A DNA stretch of 64,000 bases from Rhodospirillaceae bacterium (GTDB lineage Bacteria > Pseudomonadota > Alphaproteobacteria > Rhodospirillales > JABHCV01): contig JABJHA010000037.1 in NCBI GenBank assembly GCA_018662005.1, positions 47,360 through 111,359 of the forward strand. Reading direction: 5' to 3'. Positions 56,709 to 64,000 of the stretch are shown one piece after another. Made by a program: the position numbers and the translations under genes. The notes below the pieces were generated by a model that worked only from the letters and a program-made list of their open reading frames with translations, did not search any database and was not told the DNA's origin. Position 1 is the first letter of the stretch. Each line of letters begins with the position of its first letter.

Positions 56709-58060
56709 CCTTCAGGCCTCAAATACCATTCGTATTCACGTGGGCTGGCCTCAGCCATGAAACTTTCCATCTCGTCACGTTTGCAGGTGACGTACAGGTC
56801 GCAATATTCCTTACCCAGATAATCTGCCATAACCTCAGATTTTTCCAACACGTCGAGAGCCCGGTGCCATTTTTTTGGCAATCCGTGATCTTCCTGCGGT
56901 GGGGTATCAATGCCCGCTGCTGGTGGCGGGGATATTTTTTTACTGATCCCGTGATGCATTCCGGCAAGAACTGCAGCCAGGGCCAGGTAAGGATTAGCAT
57001 CGGCCCCGGCAATCCTGTGCTCTAACCTGCGGTTGGCGTCGTCCCCGGCTGGAATCCTGATTGCTACGGAGCGATTGTTAGCACCCCAGGAACGAGAAAC
57101 AGGGACGTAGGTTCCGGGCATAAAACGCCTGAAGGAATTGATGTTGGGGGCAAAAAGGGCCATCGCATCAGCCATCGTACCCAGCAATCCACCGACTGCG
57201 AAATGCAGGGTTTCATTGCCCGTTTCATCACCCCCCGAAAAGACATTGTTTCCCTTTTCATCAATCAGACTGACATGCATATGCATCCCGCTACCTGACT
57301 GATCCGGGTAAGGCTTCGCCATAAATGTTGCATTGACGCCGTGGGCGCGCGCCACCCCTTTGACCACACGCGGTAACAACAAGGCGTGATCACAGGCGAC
57401 CAACGGATCATCAGTATGAATAAGGTTGATTTCGTATTGTCCGGTGGCCAGTTCAGCCGTCACAGGCCCGACCGGAATTTTTTGAATTTTGCAACTTTCC
57501 GCCACCTGATCCAGATACAACGCAAACCCTTCAAGATCGCTGATGCTCAGGACTTGCGTTCCTGAAGCGCGGCGTCCTGTGGAAGGCAGGATCGGCGGTT
57601 TCGGATTTCCTTGAAGGCCGCCTTCCGGATCAAGCAAATAGAATTCCTGCTCCAACGCAACAACCGGCCTCAAGCCAATGTCAGTGAAACGATCCAGCAC
57701 CCGTTGCAAAACATGGCGAGGATCAAAAATGTAGGGCGTTCCATCCTCTTCAAAGAACGAAACCAGCAACTGCGCCATTGGTTTTTCAAACCACGGCACC
57801 ATGACCAAAGAACCGGCAACCGGATGGGCAGTCACATCAGGATCGCCGTCAGTGACCCCCATGCCACCCGGATCATCCGTATCCCCCCGCACATCAAGAA
57901 ACACCGAGGAGCCGGGAATTTGGAAACCTTTTTTGTAAATTGACCGGACGCCATCGCGGGCTATGCGTTTGCCACGAATGACACCACAAAGATCCGGAAT
58001 AATAGTGTCGAAGGTATCAACGTCCGGATGCTTGTCCAAAAATTCGGAAACTTCGCTCAT
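56705..58060 (-). CDS. puuA: Glutamine synthetase-family gamma-glutamylputrescine ligase
   Basis: 451 residues. GS-type ATP-grasp-like fold: FDTIIPDLCGVIRGKRIARD at the start, EQEFYLLDPEGG (metal Glu), MHMHVSLIDEKGNNVF, NSFRRFMPGTYVPVSRSWGANNRSVAIRIP, and EHRIAGADANPYLALAA. PuuA ligates putrescine to glutamate with ATP; close relatives make gamma-glutamylmethylamide or use other amines. Start ATG 58060 has AGGTGA just upstream; the longer frame at 58069 begins with GTG. Lies between the puuB-like oxidase and the flavoprotein. Confidence 0.9.
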   Translation of the reverse strand: MSEVSEFLDKHPDVDTFDTIIPDLCGVIRGKRIARDGVRSIYKKGFQIPGSSVFLDVRGDTDDPGGMGVTDGDPDVTAHPVAGSLVMVPWFEKPMAQLLVSFFEEDGTPYIFDPRHVLQRVLDRFTDIGLRPVVALEQEFYLLDPEGGLQGNPKPPILPSTGRRASGTQVLSISDLEGFALYLDQVAESCKIQKIPVGPVTAELATGQYEINLIHTDDPLVACDHALLLPRVVKGVARAHGVNATFMAKPYPDQSGSGMHMHVSLIDEKGNNVFSGGDETGNETLHFAVGGLLGTMADAMALFAPNINSFRRFMPGTYVPVSRSWGANNRSVAIRIPAGDDANRRLEHRIAGADANPYLALAAVLAGMHHGISKKISPPPAAGIDTPPQEDHGLPKKWHRALDVLEKSEVMADYLGKEYCDLYVTCKRDEMESFMAEASPREYEWYLRPEG

Positions 58061-58069
58061 CAATATCAC

Positions 58070-59341
58070 CTAACTTAAATAATCACGCATTTTGTAATAT
58101 AACATGCCCAAGGCCAGCATTGGCGTACGGATCGGCCCGCCGGGGAACGGCTGGTGGCGGATTTTCGCCATCACGTCAAACTGTTCAGCGGTTCCGGCAA
58201 TGGCCTGGGCGATCAGCTTGCCACAAATGCCCGTGTGGGCGACACCATGACCGGAATAACCGTGGGCAAAGAAGATATTTCCATCCATCGATCCGACATG
58301 GGGCAAGCGATCCAGAGTGATCGCCAGATTTCCACCCCAGGCGTAATGAAGCCGTGCGTCGGCAAGTTGCGGGAAGACATTCAACATGCGGGGCCTGACG
58401 GCGGCAAACAAATCGGACGGCTCATAGCCACTGTAGTTGGCGCGCCCGCCAAACAACATGCGGCCATCGCTGGACAGCCGGTAATAATCGACAATGTTGT
58501 TGGTGCAGCTTACGGCGTCATTATTGGCAATCAGGGCTGACGCCCGCTCCGCTCCCAGGGGTTCGGTGGCGACAATAAAACTGCCGACAGGCATCACCCG
58601 GCGGTAAAGTTTTGGTATCATGTTGCCAAGATAGGCATTACCCGCCGCAACCAGAAATTTTGCCCGAACGCTTCCCTTGTCGGTCTTTACAGATACTGTT
58701 GGCCCTTTATCAAGGGTCAGCACCCGCGAGTCCTCAAATATCCGCACCCCCGCTTCTTTTGCCGCACGCGCCAGACCCAGGGCGTAATTCAGAGGATGCA
58801 GGTGACCGGCGTTGTTTTCCCAAAGCGCGCCATGATAAATTTTTGACTGCAAATGCGCTTCAAGCCGTTGCTTGTCGTAAACAGCCGTGTCCGTATAGCC
58901 ATAACGTTCCCACTCTTCGTGGGTATCATTGACCCAGCCCATGTGGCTGGGTTTTGCTGCGGCGTGTAAATATCCCCAACGCAGATCACAGTCGATGTTG
59001 TGGCGTTCGACCCGCTCGCGGATCATGTTTTTTGAATCCACCTCGACGTCCCACATGGCCTGGGCGCCATCCTTGCCAACCAGTTTTTCAATGGTATTCA
59101 TGGATTTATTGTAGGCCGTACAAATCTGTCCGCCGTTCCGGCCCGATGCCCCCCAGCCGACGCGCTCGCCTTCCAGCAACACCACATCGTAACCTCGCTC
59201 GGCAAGATGCAAGGCCGAAGAAATGCCGGTAAAACCACCGCCGATGACGCAAACATCGACGTTAATATCCTCCGTCAATTGAGGATGTCGGATATCGTCA
59301 TTGGCGGTTGCTGCGTAGTAGGAAGCCGTGTGCTCACTCAT
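58070..59341 (-). CDS. puuB: Gamma-glutamylputrescine oxidase-like FAD oxidoreductase
   Basis: 423 residues, DAO family: dinucleotide motif VDVCVIGGGFTGISSALHLAERGYDVVLLEG, WGASGRNGGQICTAYN, and a C-terminal LPHVGSMDGNIFFAHGYSGHGVAHTGICGKLIA. PuuB oxidises gamma-glutamylputrescine to the aldehyde with release of ammonia and H2O2; similar enzymes act on sarcosine or proline-like amines. First gene of the operon, behind a good promoter (59367-59395) and the PuuR-like operator. Confidence 0.9.
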   Translation of the reverse strand: MSEHTASYYAATANDDIRHPQLTEDINVDVCVIGGGFTGISSALHLAERGYDVVLLEGERVGWGASGRNGGQICTAYNKSMNTIEKLVGKDGAQAMWDVEVDSKNMIRERVERHNIDCDLRWGYLHAAAKPSHMGWVNDTHEEWERYGYTDTAVYDKQRLEAHLQSKIYHGALWENNAGHLHPLNYALGLARAAKEAGVRIFEDSRVLTLDKGPTVSVKTDKGSVRAKFLVAAGNAYLGNMIPKLYRRVMPVGSFIVATEPLGAERASALIANNDAVSCTNNIVDYYRLSSDGRMLFGGRANYSGYEPSDLFAAVRPRMLNVFPQLADARLHYAWGGNLAITLDRLPHVGSMDGNIFFAHGYSGHGVAHTGICGKLIAQAIAGTAEQFDVMAKIRHQPFPGGPIRTPMLALGMLYYKMRDYLS

Positions 59342-59366
59342 TCATGTCGCTCTTTGCAAAAAATCG

Positions 59367-59395
59367 ATATTACCAACACACAGACTGTCTATCAA
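59367..59395 (-). promoter_or_regulatory. Sigma70-type promoter for the puuB operon
   Basis: On the minus strand TTGATA (-35), 17-bp spacer, TAATAT (-10). Transcription would start about 20 bases before the puuB ATG. The PuuR-like site lies 9 bases upstream of the -35, an activator-like position, although repression from there is also possible. Confidence 0.65.
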
Positions 59396-59404
59396 ACCCA
59401 TCTG

Positions 59405-59422
59405 GTGTTCAATATAATTTAC
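59405..59422 (-). promoter_or_regulatory. PuuR-box-like operator of the puuB operon
   Basis: On the minus strand GTAAATTATATTGAACAC, identical over 18 bases to 51325-51342. It is 64-81 bases upstream of the puuB start and just upstream of the promoter. Identity at two places 8 kb apart, each before an amine-catabolism gene, argues for a shared regulator, most simply the XRE-cupin protein at 53172. Confidence 0.72.
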
Positions 59423-59430
59423 AAATAAAA

Positions 59431-59452
59431 CGAAAAAAAGCCCAAATAGGCT
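59431..59452 (-). terminator. Rho-independent terminator after the decarboxylating dehydrogenase gene
   Basis: Minus strand: a short stem AGCCT/GGGCT (with one G-T pair, loop ATTT) followed by T7. It lies about 42 bases past the stop of the 59494 gene and just upstream of the puuB operator, insulating the two operons. Confidence 0.6.
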
Positions 59453-59493
59453 GAATTATGAGCAACTGTTGAAAGTATCAGTGCAGGTGAAAG

Positions 59494-60570
59494 CTAATCG
59501 TTAGCGCTGCGAAGAGCCTCAATCACGGCGTCCGTGACCTGTCTTGTCGTCGCCTCGCCGCCCAGATCCCTTGGCATCACCCGACCGGCTGCCGTCACCC
59601 GCTCGATTGCCGCGATCAGACGCGCCGCCGCCGGATATTCACCCAAGTCCTCCAGCATCATGGAAGCCGACCAGAAGGCGCCGATCGGATTGGCGATGCC
59701 CTGCCCCATGATATCGAAGGCGGAACCATGTATGGGCTCGAACATTGACGGGAAATCTTTTTCCGGCCGCAAGTTGGCCGTTGGCGCAATCCCCATACTG
59801 CCCGACAGCGCCGCCGCCAGATCAGAGAGAATATCCGCGTGCAGATTGGTGGCGACGATGGTATCCAGGCTTTTGGGGTCGAGCACCATGCGGGTGGTCA
59901 TGGCATCTACCAGCATCCTGTCAGTTTGGACGTCCGGGTAATCGACTTTCACAACATCGAAAATTTCATCCCACATCACCATGCCATGACGCTGGGCATT
60001 GGATTTGGTGACCATGGTCAAAAGCTTTCGTGGACGGCTTCGGGCAAGATCAAAGGCAAAGCGGTGAATGCGCTCGACACCGCTGCGGGTGAAAACACTG
60101 ACATCCATACCGACTTCCTGGGGGAAATCCTGATGGGCGCGCCCGCCAATTCCGGCGTATTCGCCTTCCGAATTCTCGCGCACGATAACCCAGTCGAAAT
60201 CACCGGGACCGATGCCTTCAAGCGGGCTTTTGACGCCGGCCAGCACCCGGGTCGGGCGGACGTTGGCGTACTGGCCAAATCCCTGGCAAATATTCAGGCG
60301 TAACTGCCACAGGGTAATGTGATCAGGAATTCTTGGGTCACCGGCTGAACCAAAATAAATGGCGTCAAAACCCTTCAGGGTATCAAGGCCGTCCGCGGGC
60401 ATCATCTGGCCGTGTTCAAGGTAATAGTCGGCACCCCAGGGAAATGACTGAACATCCAGACTAAAGCCGCCGTCTTTTTCGGCCAGGGCGGCCAGCACCT
60501 CGAGCCCGGCGCTAATGACTTCGCTACCGATACCATCCCCGGGAATGGCGGCGATACGGTATGTCGTCAT
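59494..60570 (-). CDS. Beta-decarboxylating dehydrogenase (tartrate / D-malate dehydrogenase type)
   Basis: 358 residues of the isocitrate/isopropylmalate dehydrogenase family: IAAIPGDGIGSEVI, IYFGSAGDP, VRPTRVLAG, VIVRENSEGEYAGIGGR, KSNAQRHGM, and EPIHGSAFDIMGQGIANPIGAFWSASMML. Overall pattern is closer to tartrate dehydrogenase/D-malate dehydrogenase than to LeuB; exact substrate cannot be assigned. Overlaps phaZ by 4 bases (ATGA), so the two form a unit with a terminator at 59431. Confidence 0.88.
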   Translation of the reverse strand: MTTYRIAAIPGDGIGSEVISAGLEVLAALAEKDGGFSLDVQSFPWGADYYLEHGQMMPADGLDTLKGFDAIYFGSAGDPRIPDHITLWQLRLNICQGFGQYANVRPTRVLAGVKSPLEGIGPGDFDWVIVRENSEGEYAGIGGRAHQDFPQEVGMDVSVFTRSGVERIHRFAFDLARSRPRKLLTMVTKSNAQRHGMVMWDEIFDVVKVDYPDVQTDRMLVDAMTTRMVLDPKSLDTIVATNLHADILSDLAAALSGSMGIAPTANLRPEKDFPSMFEPIHGSAFDIMGQGIANPIGAFWSASMMLEDLGEYPAAARLIAAIERVTAAGRVMPRDLGGEATTRQVTDAVIEALRSAND

Positions 60571-61793
60571 TTTTTACGAATGAACCCGGCAATAAGGGGC
60601 TGGATTTCGGTTTTCCAGCGCCTGCCATTAAAGACCCCGTAATGACCGGCCCCCATCTGGATATGACGCAATTTCTTATCGTCAGACAGATTACTGCACA
60701 GTTTATGGGCGGCACTGGTTTGGCCTATGCCGCAAATGTCGTCCTTTTCGCCCTCGACCGTCATCAGCGCCGTCTTCCTGATTTTCGACGGATCAACGAT
60801 CGTTTCACGATGTTTCATGGTGCCCTTTGGCAGGGAGTGTTCCTTGAACACCGTCTCAATGGTCTGCAAGAAAAATTCTCCCGGCAAGTCCATCACCGAC
60901 AGGTATTCGTCGTAGAATTCCCGGTGCTGGTCGGCCGAATCCCCATCGCCTTCGACAAGGTGATTATAAAGTCCGACATGGGCTTTCATGTGACGATCAA
61001 GATTCATGGTCATGAAACCGGTCAACTGAACGAAACCGGGATAGACTTTGCGCATGGCCCCGGCAAGCGGGAACGGAACCCGTGAGATCACCGAATTCTC
61101 GAACCACGACAAGTCTTTTGTTTCGGCGTGCTTGTTGACCTTTGTCGGATTTTCGCGGGTATCGATGGGGCCGCCCATCAGAACTATGGAATGTGGCTGC
61201 ATGGGATCTTTTTCCGCCGCCATCAACGCCACCGCCGCCAAAACCGACACCGCTGGCTGGCAAACGGCGATAACATTCACATCCGGTCCCAGATAGCGCA
61301 TGAAGTCGATCATCAGGTCGATATGATCATCAAGGTCAAATGGCCCCAATGACAGCGGCACCATACGCGCGTCACGCCAATCGGTTACATAAACATCATG
61401 CTCGGGCAGCATGGCTTCCACAGTGCCACGTAACAGGGTCGCGTAATGGCCCGACAAGGGGGCGACGATTAATACTTTTGGATCTTTCCTGTTTTTCGAC
61501 TCAGGCAGGTCACGGCGGAAGTGGATCAGGTCGCAAAAACGCGTACACAACTGGATATCAATTTCAACATCCACGCTCTTGCCGTTGACTGTTGTCGTCT
61601 CGATGTCCCACGTAGGCTTGCCGTAACGGCGGGTCATCCGATTGAAGACTTCAAAAGAAGCCGCCATGGACCGCCCGATAGGCGTATAGGCGACGGGATT
61701 GTAGATAGAGGAATTAATCTTCTGGCCCAGTTCGGAAAGCGCCTTAAGCGGAGCCAGCGTCGCGTGAGTCAATTCATAGGCGTGGTAGAGCAT
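60567..61793 (-). CDS. phaZ: Intracellular poly(3-hydroxybutyrate) depolymerase
   Basis: 408 residues, alpha/beta-hydrolase fold. The nucleophile elbow reads VIAVCQPAVS: a Cys replaces the usual Ser, as in Ralstonia-type intracellular PhaZ. N-terminal MLYHAYELTHATLAPLKAL and APLSGHYATLLRGTVEAMLPEHDVYVTDWRDAR are characteristic, and the catalytic His lies in MGAGHYGVFNGRRW. No signal peptide, consistent with granule-bound action in the cytoplasm. The upstream gap carries TGC-rich sequence. Confidence 0.93.
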   Translation of the reverse strand: MLYHAYELTHATLAPLKALSELGQKINSSIYNPVAYTPIGRSMAASFEVFNRMTRRYGKPTWDIETTTVNGKSVDVEIDIQLCTRFCDLIHFRRDLPESKNRKDPKVLIVAPLSGHYATLLRGTVEAMLPEHDVYVTDWRDARMVPLSLGPFDLDDHIDLMIDFMRYLGPDVNVIAVCQPAVSVLAAVALMAAEKDPMQPHSIVLMGGPIDTRENPTKVNKHAETKDLSWFENSVISRVPFPLAGAMRKVYPGFVQLTGFMTMNLDRHMKAHVGLYNHLVEGDGDSADQHREFYDEYLSVMDLPGEFFLQTIETVFKEHSLPKGTMKHRETIVDPSKIRKTALMTVEGEKDDICGIGQTSAAHKLCSNLSDDKKLRHIQMGAGHYGVFNGRRWKTEIQPLIAGFIRKK

Positions 61794-61819
61794 TCAGGAA
61801 GCCTTGTTCGACAAAATTG

Positions 61820-61843
61820 TTGCACATGCAATATTGCACCTGC
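61820..61843 (-). promoter_or_regulatory. TGC-rich motif upstream of phaZ
   Basis: The stretch holds TGCACATGCA (61821-61830) then ATTGCACCTGC, i.e. several TGCA/TTGCA elements within 24 bases, 27-50 bases before the phaZ start. PHB-responsive PhaR regulators are known to prefer TGC-rich DNA. TGCAAATGCA before pdhA differs by one base. No other credible signal was seen in the 261-bp gap 61794-62054 except general AT-richness. Confidence 0.4.
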
Positions 61844-62066
61844 GAACAGTACCGCGCTCCGTAATGAAACAACAGCAAAAGCGTATGTACTGCAATAAGC
61901 CACTGATTTTACAAAAGAAAAAATCGGTCAAAGAGTACGTAAATTGCCAAAATGGTGTAAATTTCTAATAAATTGAATTTGCTGCACTGATTCTTCATAA
62001 TGACCGGATCAACGGTGCGCTGGGGCGCGCTTCGCTTCCAACTCATATCATCGGGTGTGCCAAACC

Positions 62067-63413
62067 GTGAGCCGATTAGCCAATGTTCTGATTGCAGGCA
62101 GCAGCGGTTCGCGTCTGGACGATCTCGCTGCGAGCCTGTCCGAAAACGGCTTTCAGGCAACCCGTTGCACCAGTGCGACAGGCTTGCTCGAAGAAGCCCG
62201 CATCGGCCAACCCGATCTGGCCCTGATTGACCTTGCCTCAGCCGATTTGGAAGGCATGGAACTGGCGGCCCAGGTTGTCGCCAATCCTGATTTCGGCGGG
62301 ATGCCGGTGGTTGTTTTTGGGGCCGATGGCTCGGAAGAACAATTCGCCCAGGCTGTCGAGGCCGGCATAGATGATATTTTTACCGAGCCCGCCACCCTAG
62401 ATGATTTGCGCCCGCGCCTGATACCGCTCCTGCGCCTAGCCACCATGCGCCGCGAATTGACCGAACGCTTAGGCCTAGCAAATCGATTTGGCGCCAGCGT
62501 CGAACCCTTGCCCCCCTTATCTGCCCAGTCGAAGCTTGAGTTGTTGCAGATCGGTCGTGATCTGGGTGAGGTCGAGGCGTTGAAAAAGACCATGGGCGAC
62601 CAGTGCGCCATCACGACGACACCCAACGCCTTCACCGCCAATCTTTTATTAAGCTCGAAACCATTCTTCGATGCCTGTTTTCTGGCTATTGACGAGGTCG
62701 GCTCAGCCGTGAGTCCCGAACAGGCCATGGATTTGTGTAATCAAATCCGTTTAAGCCCAAGGCTTTACAACATGCCGGTGGTGCTGATTAATCCGCACGA
62801 AGGTGGCATTGACATCAGCACCGCCTTGCAAGGCGGGGCGACAAGGGTGCTGTCGCGAAGGGCCGAAGATGGCGAACTTTCATCGACTTTAAGCATTCTT
62901 GGACGGCGTCAGCAAAGCCGTTGGTTGATCCGCCAATCCATGCTTAACACCAAAACACCTGAAACAACCGACCCCCGTACCGGCGCTTATACTTTTGAGT
63001 ACATGCGCGCCCATCTGGAATCCCTGGTTGCAGCGGCCCGCATCAGGGACAAGCATTTAACGCTGGTCTTCTTCTCGTTCCCCGACGCGCCGGGCGTTAA
63101 GGAACAGTTCGGCGAAGCTGCCAGCGAGCATCTGCTTAAACAGCTTCCGCAGTGGATCAACGCCATGGTCCGTGTCGAGGACATGGTCGCCCACTACACC
63201 GGTCACGATTTCTGCATCGCCCTGCCCGACACGCCGTTAGAGGAAGCCCTTTTCGTCATGAACCGTATTGCCGGGGTGTTGGCCTATACCGATTTCGCCC
63301 TGGACGAGGTCTATCAGCCGGTCAGCATTTCAGTTGAATACGGTATTGCCGAGATCGAAAAAGGCGATACCATTGATGCCCTGATCGATAGAGCCCACGC
63401 CAACCTGGATTAG
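62067..63413 (+). CDS. PleD-like protein with two receiver domains and a degenerate GGDEF domain
   Basis: About 448 residues. First REC-like domain (about 4-120: RLANVLIAGSSGSRL, PDLALIDLASADLEG with a candidate phospho-Asp), a second REC-like domain (about 160-275, phospho-Asp not obvious), then a GGDEF-like domain from about 295 (DPRTGAYTFEYMRAHLESL). The active-site loop reads AHYTGHDFCIAL in place of RYGGEEFxxxL, so cyclase activity is probably lost. It may act as an allosteric or scaffold protein. Start uncertain: GTG 62067 (used) or GTG 62055; neither has a Shine-Dalgarno sequence. Confidence 0.8.
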   Translation: MSRLANVLIAGSSGSRLDDLAASLSENGFQATRCTSATGLLEEARIGQPDLALIDLASADLEGMELAAQVVANPDFGGMPVVVFGADGSEEQFAQAVEAGIDDIFTEPATLDDLRPRLIPLLRLATMRRELTERLGLANRFGASVEPLPPLSAQSKLELLQIGRDLGEVEALKKTMGDQCAITTTPNAFTANLLLSSKPFFDACFLAIDEVGSAVSPEQAMDLCNQIRLSPRLYNMPVVLINPHEGGIDISTALQGGATRVLSRRAEDGELSSTLSILGRRQQSRWLIRQSMLNTKTPETTDPRTGAYTFEYMRAHLESLVAAARIRDKHLTLVFFSFPDAPGVKEQFGEAASEHLLKQLPQWINAMVRVEDMVAHYTGHDFCIALPDTPLEEALFVMNRIAGVLAYTDFALDEVYQPVSISVEYGIAEIEKGDTIDALIDRAHANLD

Positions 63414-63417
63414 TCTC

Positions 63418-64000
63418 ATGCAGATTGATTTCCTTTTCGACGCCGTCTGTCCCTGGTGTTACATCGGCAAGCGCAGGCTTGAGCAAATGCTGGCCGAACG
63501 CGGCGGCCCGATTCCTGTTATCAATTGGCAGCCATTCCTGCTCAACCCGGAACTGCCATCAGGTGGCATTGACCGCAATGCTTATCTGGCCGGAAAGTTT
63601 GGTTCCGAAAGCCGCATCAGGCGCATCTACGGGGCCATCGCCGATGTCGGCCTGTCTGTCGAGATCGGCTTTAATTTCGACACCATCCGCCACACCCCCA
63701 ACAGCATAGACGCCCACAGGCTGGTCCAATTCGCGGCCCATGAGGACAAAGCCGAAACCGCCGTTGAGGCCTTGTTCGAGGGATATTTTGTCGAAGGCCT
63801 GAATATTGGCGAGACGGATGTCCTGATCGGCATCGCAGATAATACAGGTCTGGACGCAGACGCCTTCAGCACCCACCTGAAAAGTGACGACGGCATTGCC
63901 AACATCTACGACGCCAACGCCCATGCCCACCGCTTAGGCATTAACGGTGTCCCTTCCTACGTCTTCAACGAAAACATGATCATTTCCGGAGCCCAGGACC
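63418..64000 (+). CDS. DsbA-family oxidoreductase, FrnE-like (partial, cut by window end)
   Basis: At least 194 residues; the end lies outside the window. The thioredoxin-fold N-terminus reads MQIDFLFDAVCPWCYIGKRRLEQML, with a CPWC redox motif, and NGVPSYVFNENMIISGAQD supplies the cis-Pro region. Relatives include FrnE and 2-hydroxychromene-2-carboxylate isomerase-like proteins; they act in the cytoplasm because no signal peptide is present. It starts 4 bases after the PleD-like stop. Confidence 0.9.
   Translation, partial: MQIDFLFDAVCPWCYIGKRRLEQMLAERGGPIPVINWQPFLLNPELPSGGIDRNAYLAGKFGSESRIRRIYGAIADVGLSVEIGFNFDTIRHTPNSIDAHRLVQFAAHEDKAETAVEALFEGYFVEGLNIGETDVLIGIADNTGLDADAFSTHLKSDDGIANIYDANAHAHRLGINGVPSYVFNENMIISGAQD

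Overview
The window reads as a chromosomal segment of a free-living, Gram-negative alphaproteobacterium, probably of the Rhodospirillales. This is inferred from gene order: tpiA-secG-pyrG-kdsA-eno-ftsB-pdhA-pdhB, trpGDC-moaC-moeA-lexA-comEC-gltX-gltA, and rpsB-tsf-pyrH-frr-uppS-cdsA-dxr-rseP-bamA-skp-lpxD-fabZ-lpxA-lpxI-lpxB. It is also inferred from an E1-beta subunit of pyruvate dehydrogenase that carries its own lipoyl domain. No rRNA, tRNA, CRISPR array, insertion sequence or prophage was recognised.

Layout. (1) 1-10326, minus strand: central carbon metabolism and housekeeping (pdhB, pdhA, an ABM-domain protein, ftsB, an orphan B12-type radical SAM protein, eno, kdsA, pyrG, secG, tpiA). 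(2) 10503-13887, plus: ppiD and trpE. (3) 13942-21671: an accessory block between trpE and trpG. It holds two small exported proteins, a metal-binding HMA protein, a divergent polysaccharide deacetylase, CueR, an ArsR regulator with a DUF318-type permease, CopA and a LysE-type exporter. Two near-textbook CueR promoters (19-bp spacer, TTCC-N7-GGAA dyad) drive the HMA protein and copA. (4) 21831-32312: trpGDC, moaC, a VOC protein, moeA, lexA, comEC, gltX and gltA. (5) 32309-47281, minus: the translation, isoprenoid, outer-membrane and lipid A cluster. Here lpxI and lpxB, normally two adjacent genes for consecutive steps, form one continuous reading frame. (6) 47552-61793: pepP, then an amine-catabolism region, then phaZ with a beta-decarboxylating dehydrogenase. 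(7) 62067-64000: a degenerate PleD-like regulator and a partial DsbA/FrnE-family gene.

The amine region is the most system-like part. A minus-strand operon (PuuB-like oxidase, PuuA-like ligase, a trimethylamine-dehydrogenase-like flavoprotein, agmatinase-family hydrolase, PuuR-like regulator) faces plus-strand puuD and a class III aminotransferase, and an MFS transporter diverges from puuD. Near-identical sites resembling the E. coli PuuR box, as I remember it, precede the oxidase operon, the aminotransferase and puuD. One can read a gamma-glutamylated putrescine route: agmatine to putrescine, ligation to glutamate, oxidation, hydrolysis to GABA, transamination. The PuuC aldehyde dehydrogenase is absent from the window. 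The added flavoprotein keeps the flavin-linking Cys and the 4Fe-4S cysteines of trimethylamine dehydrogenase but seems to have acidic residues at two aromatic-cage positions, so its substrate is an open question.

Limits: all calls come from reading the sequence and from remembered family motifs. No alignments or searches were run. Start codons for comEC, cdsA, uppS and the PleD-like gene are the least certain.
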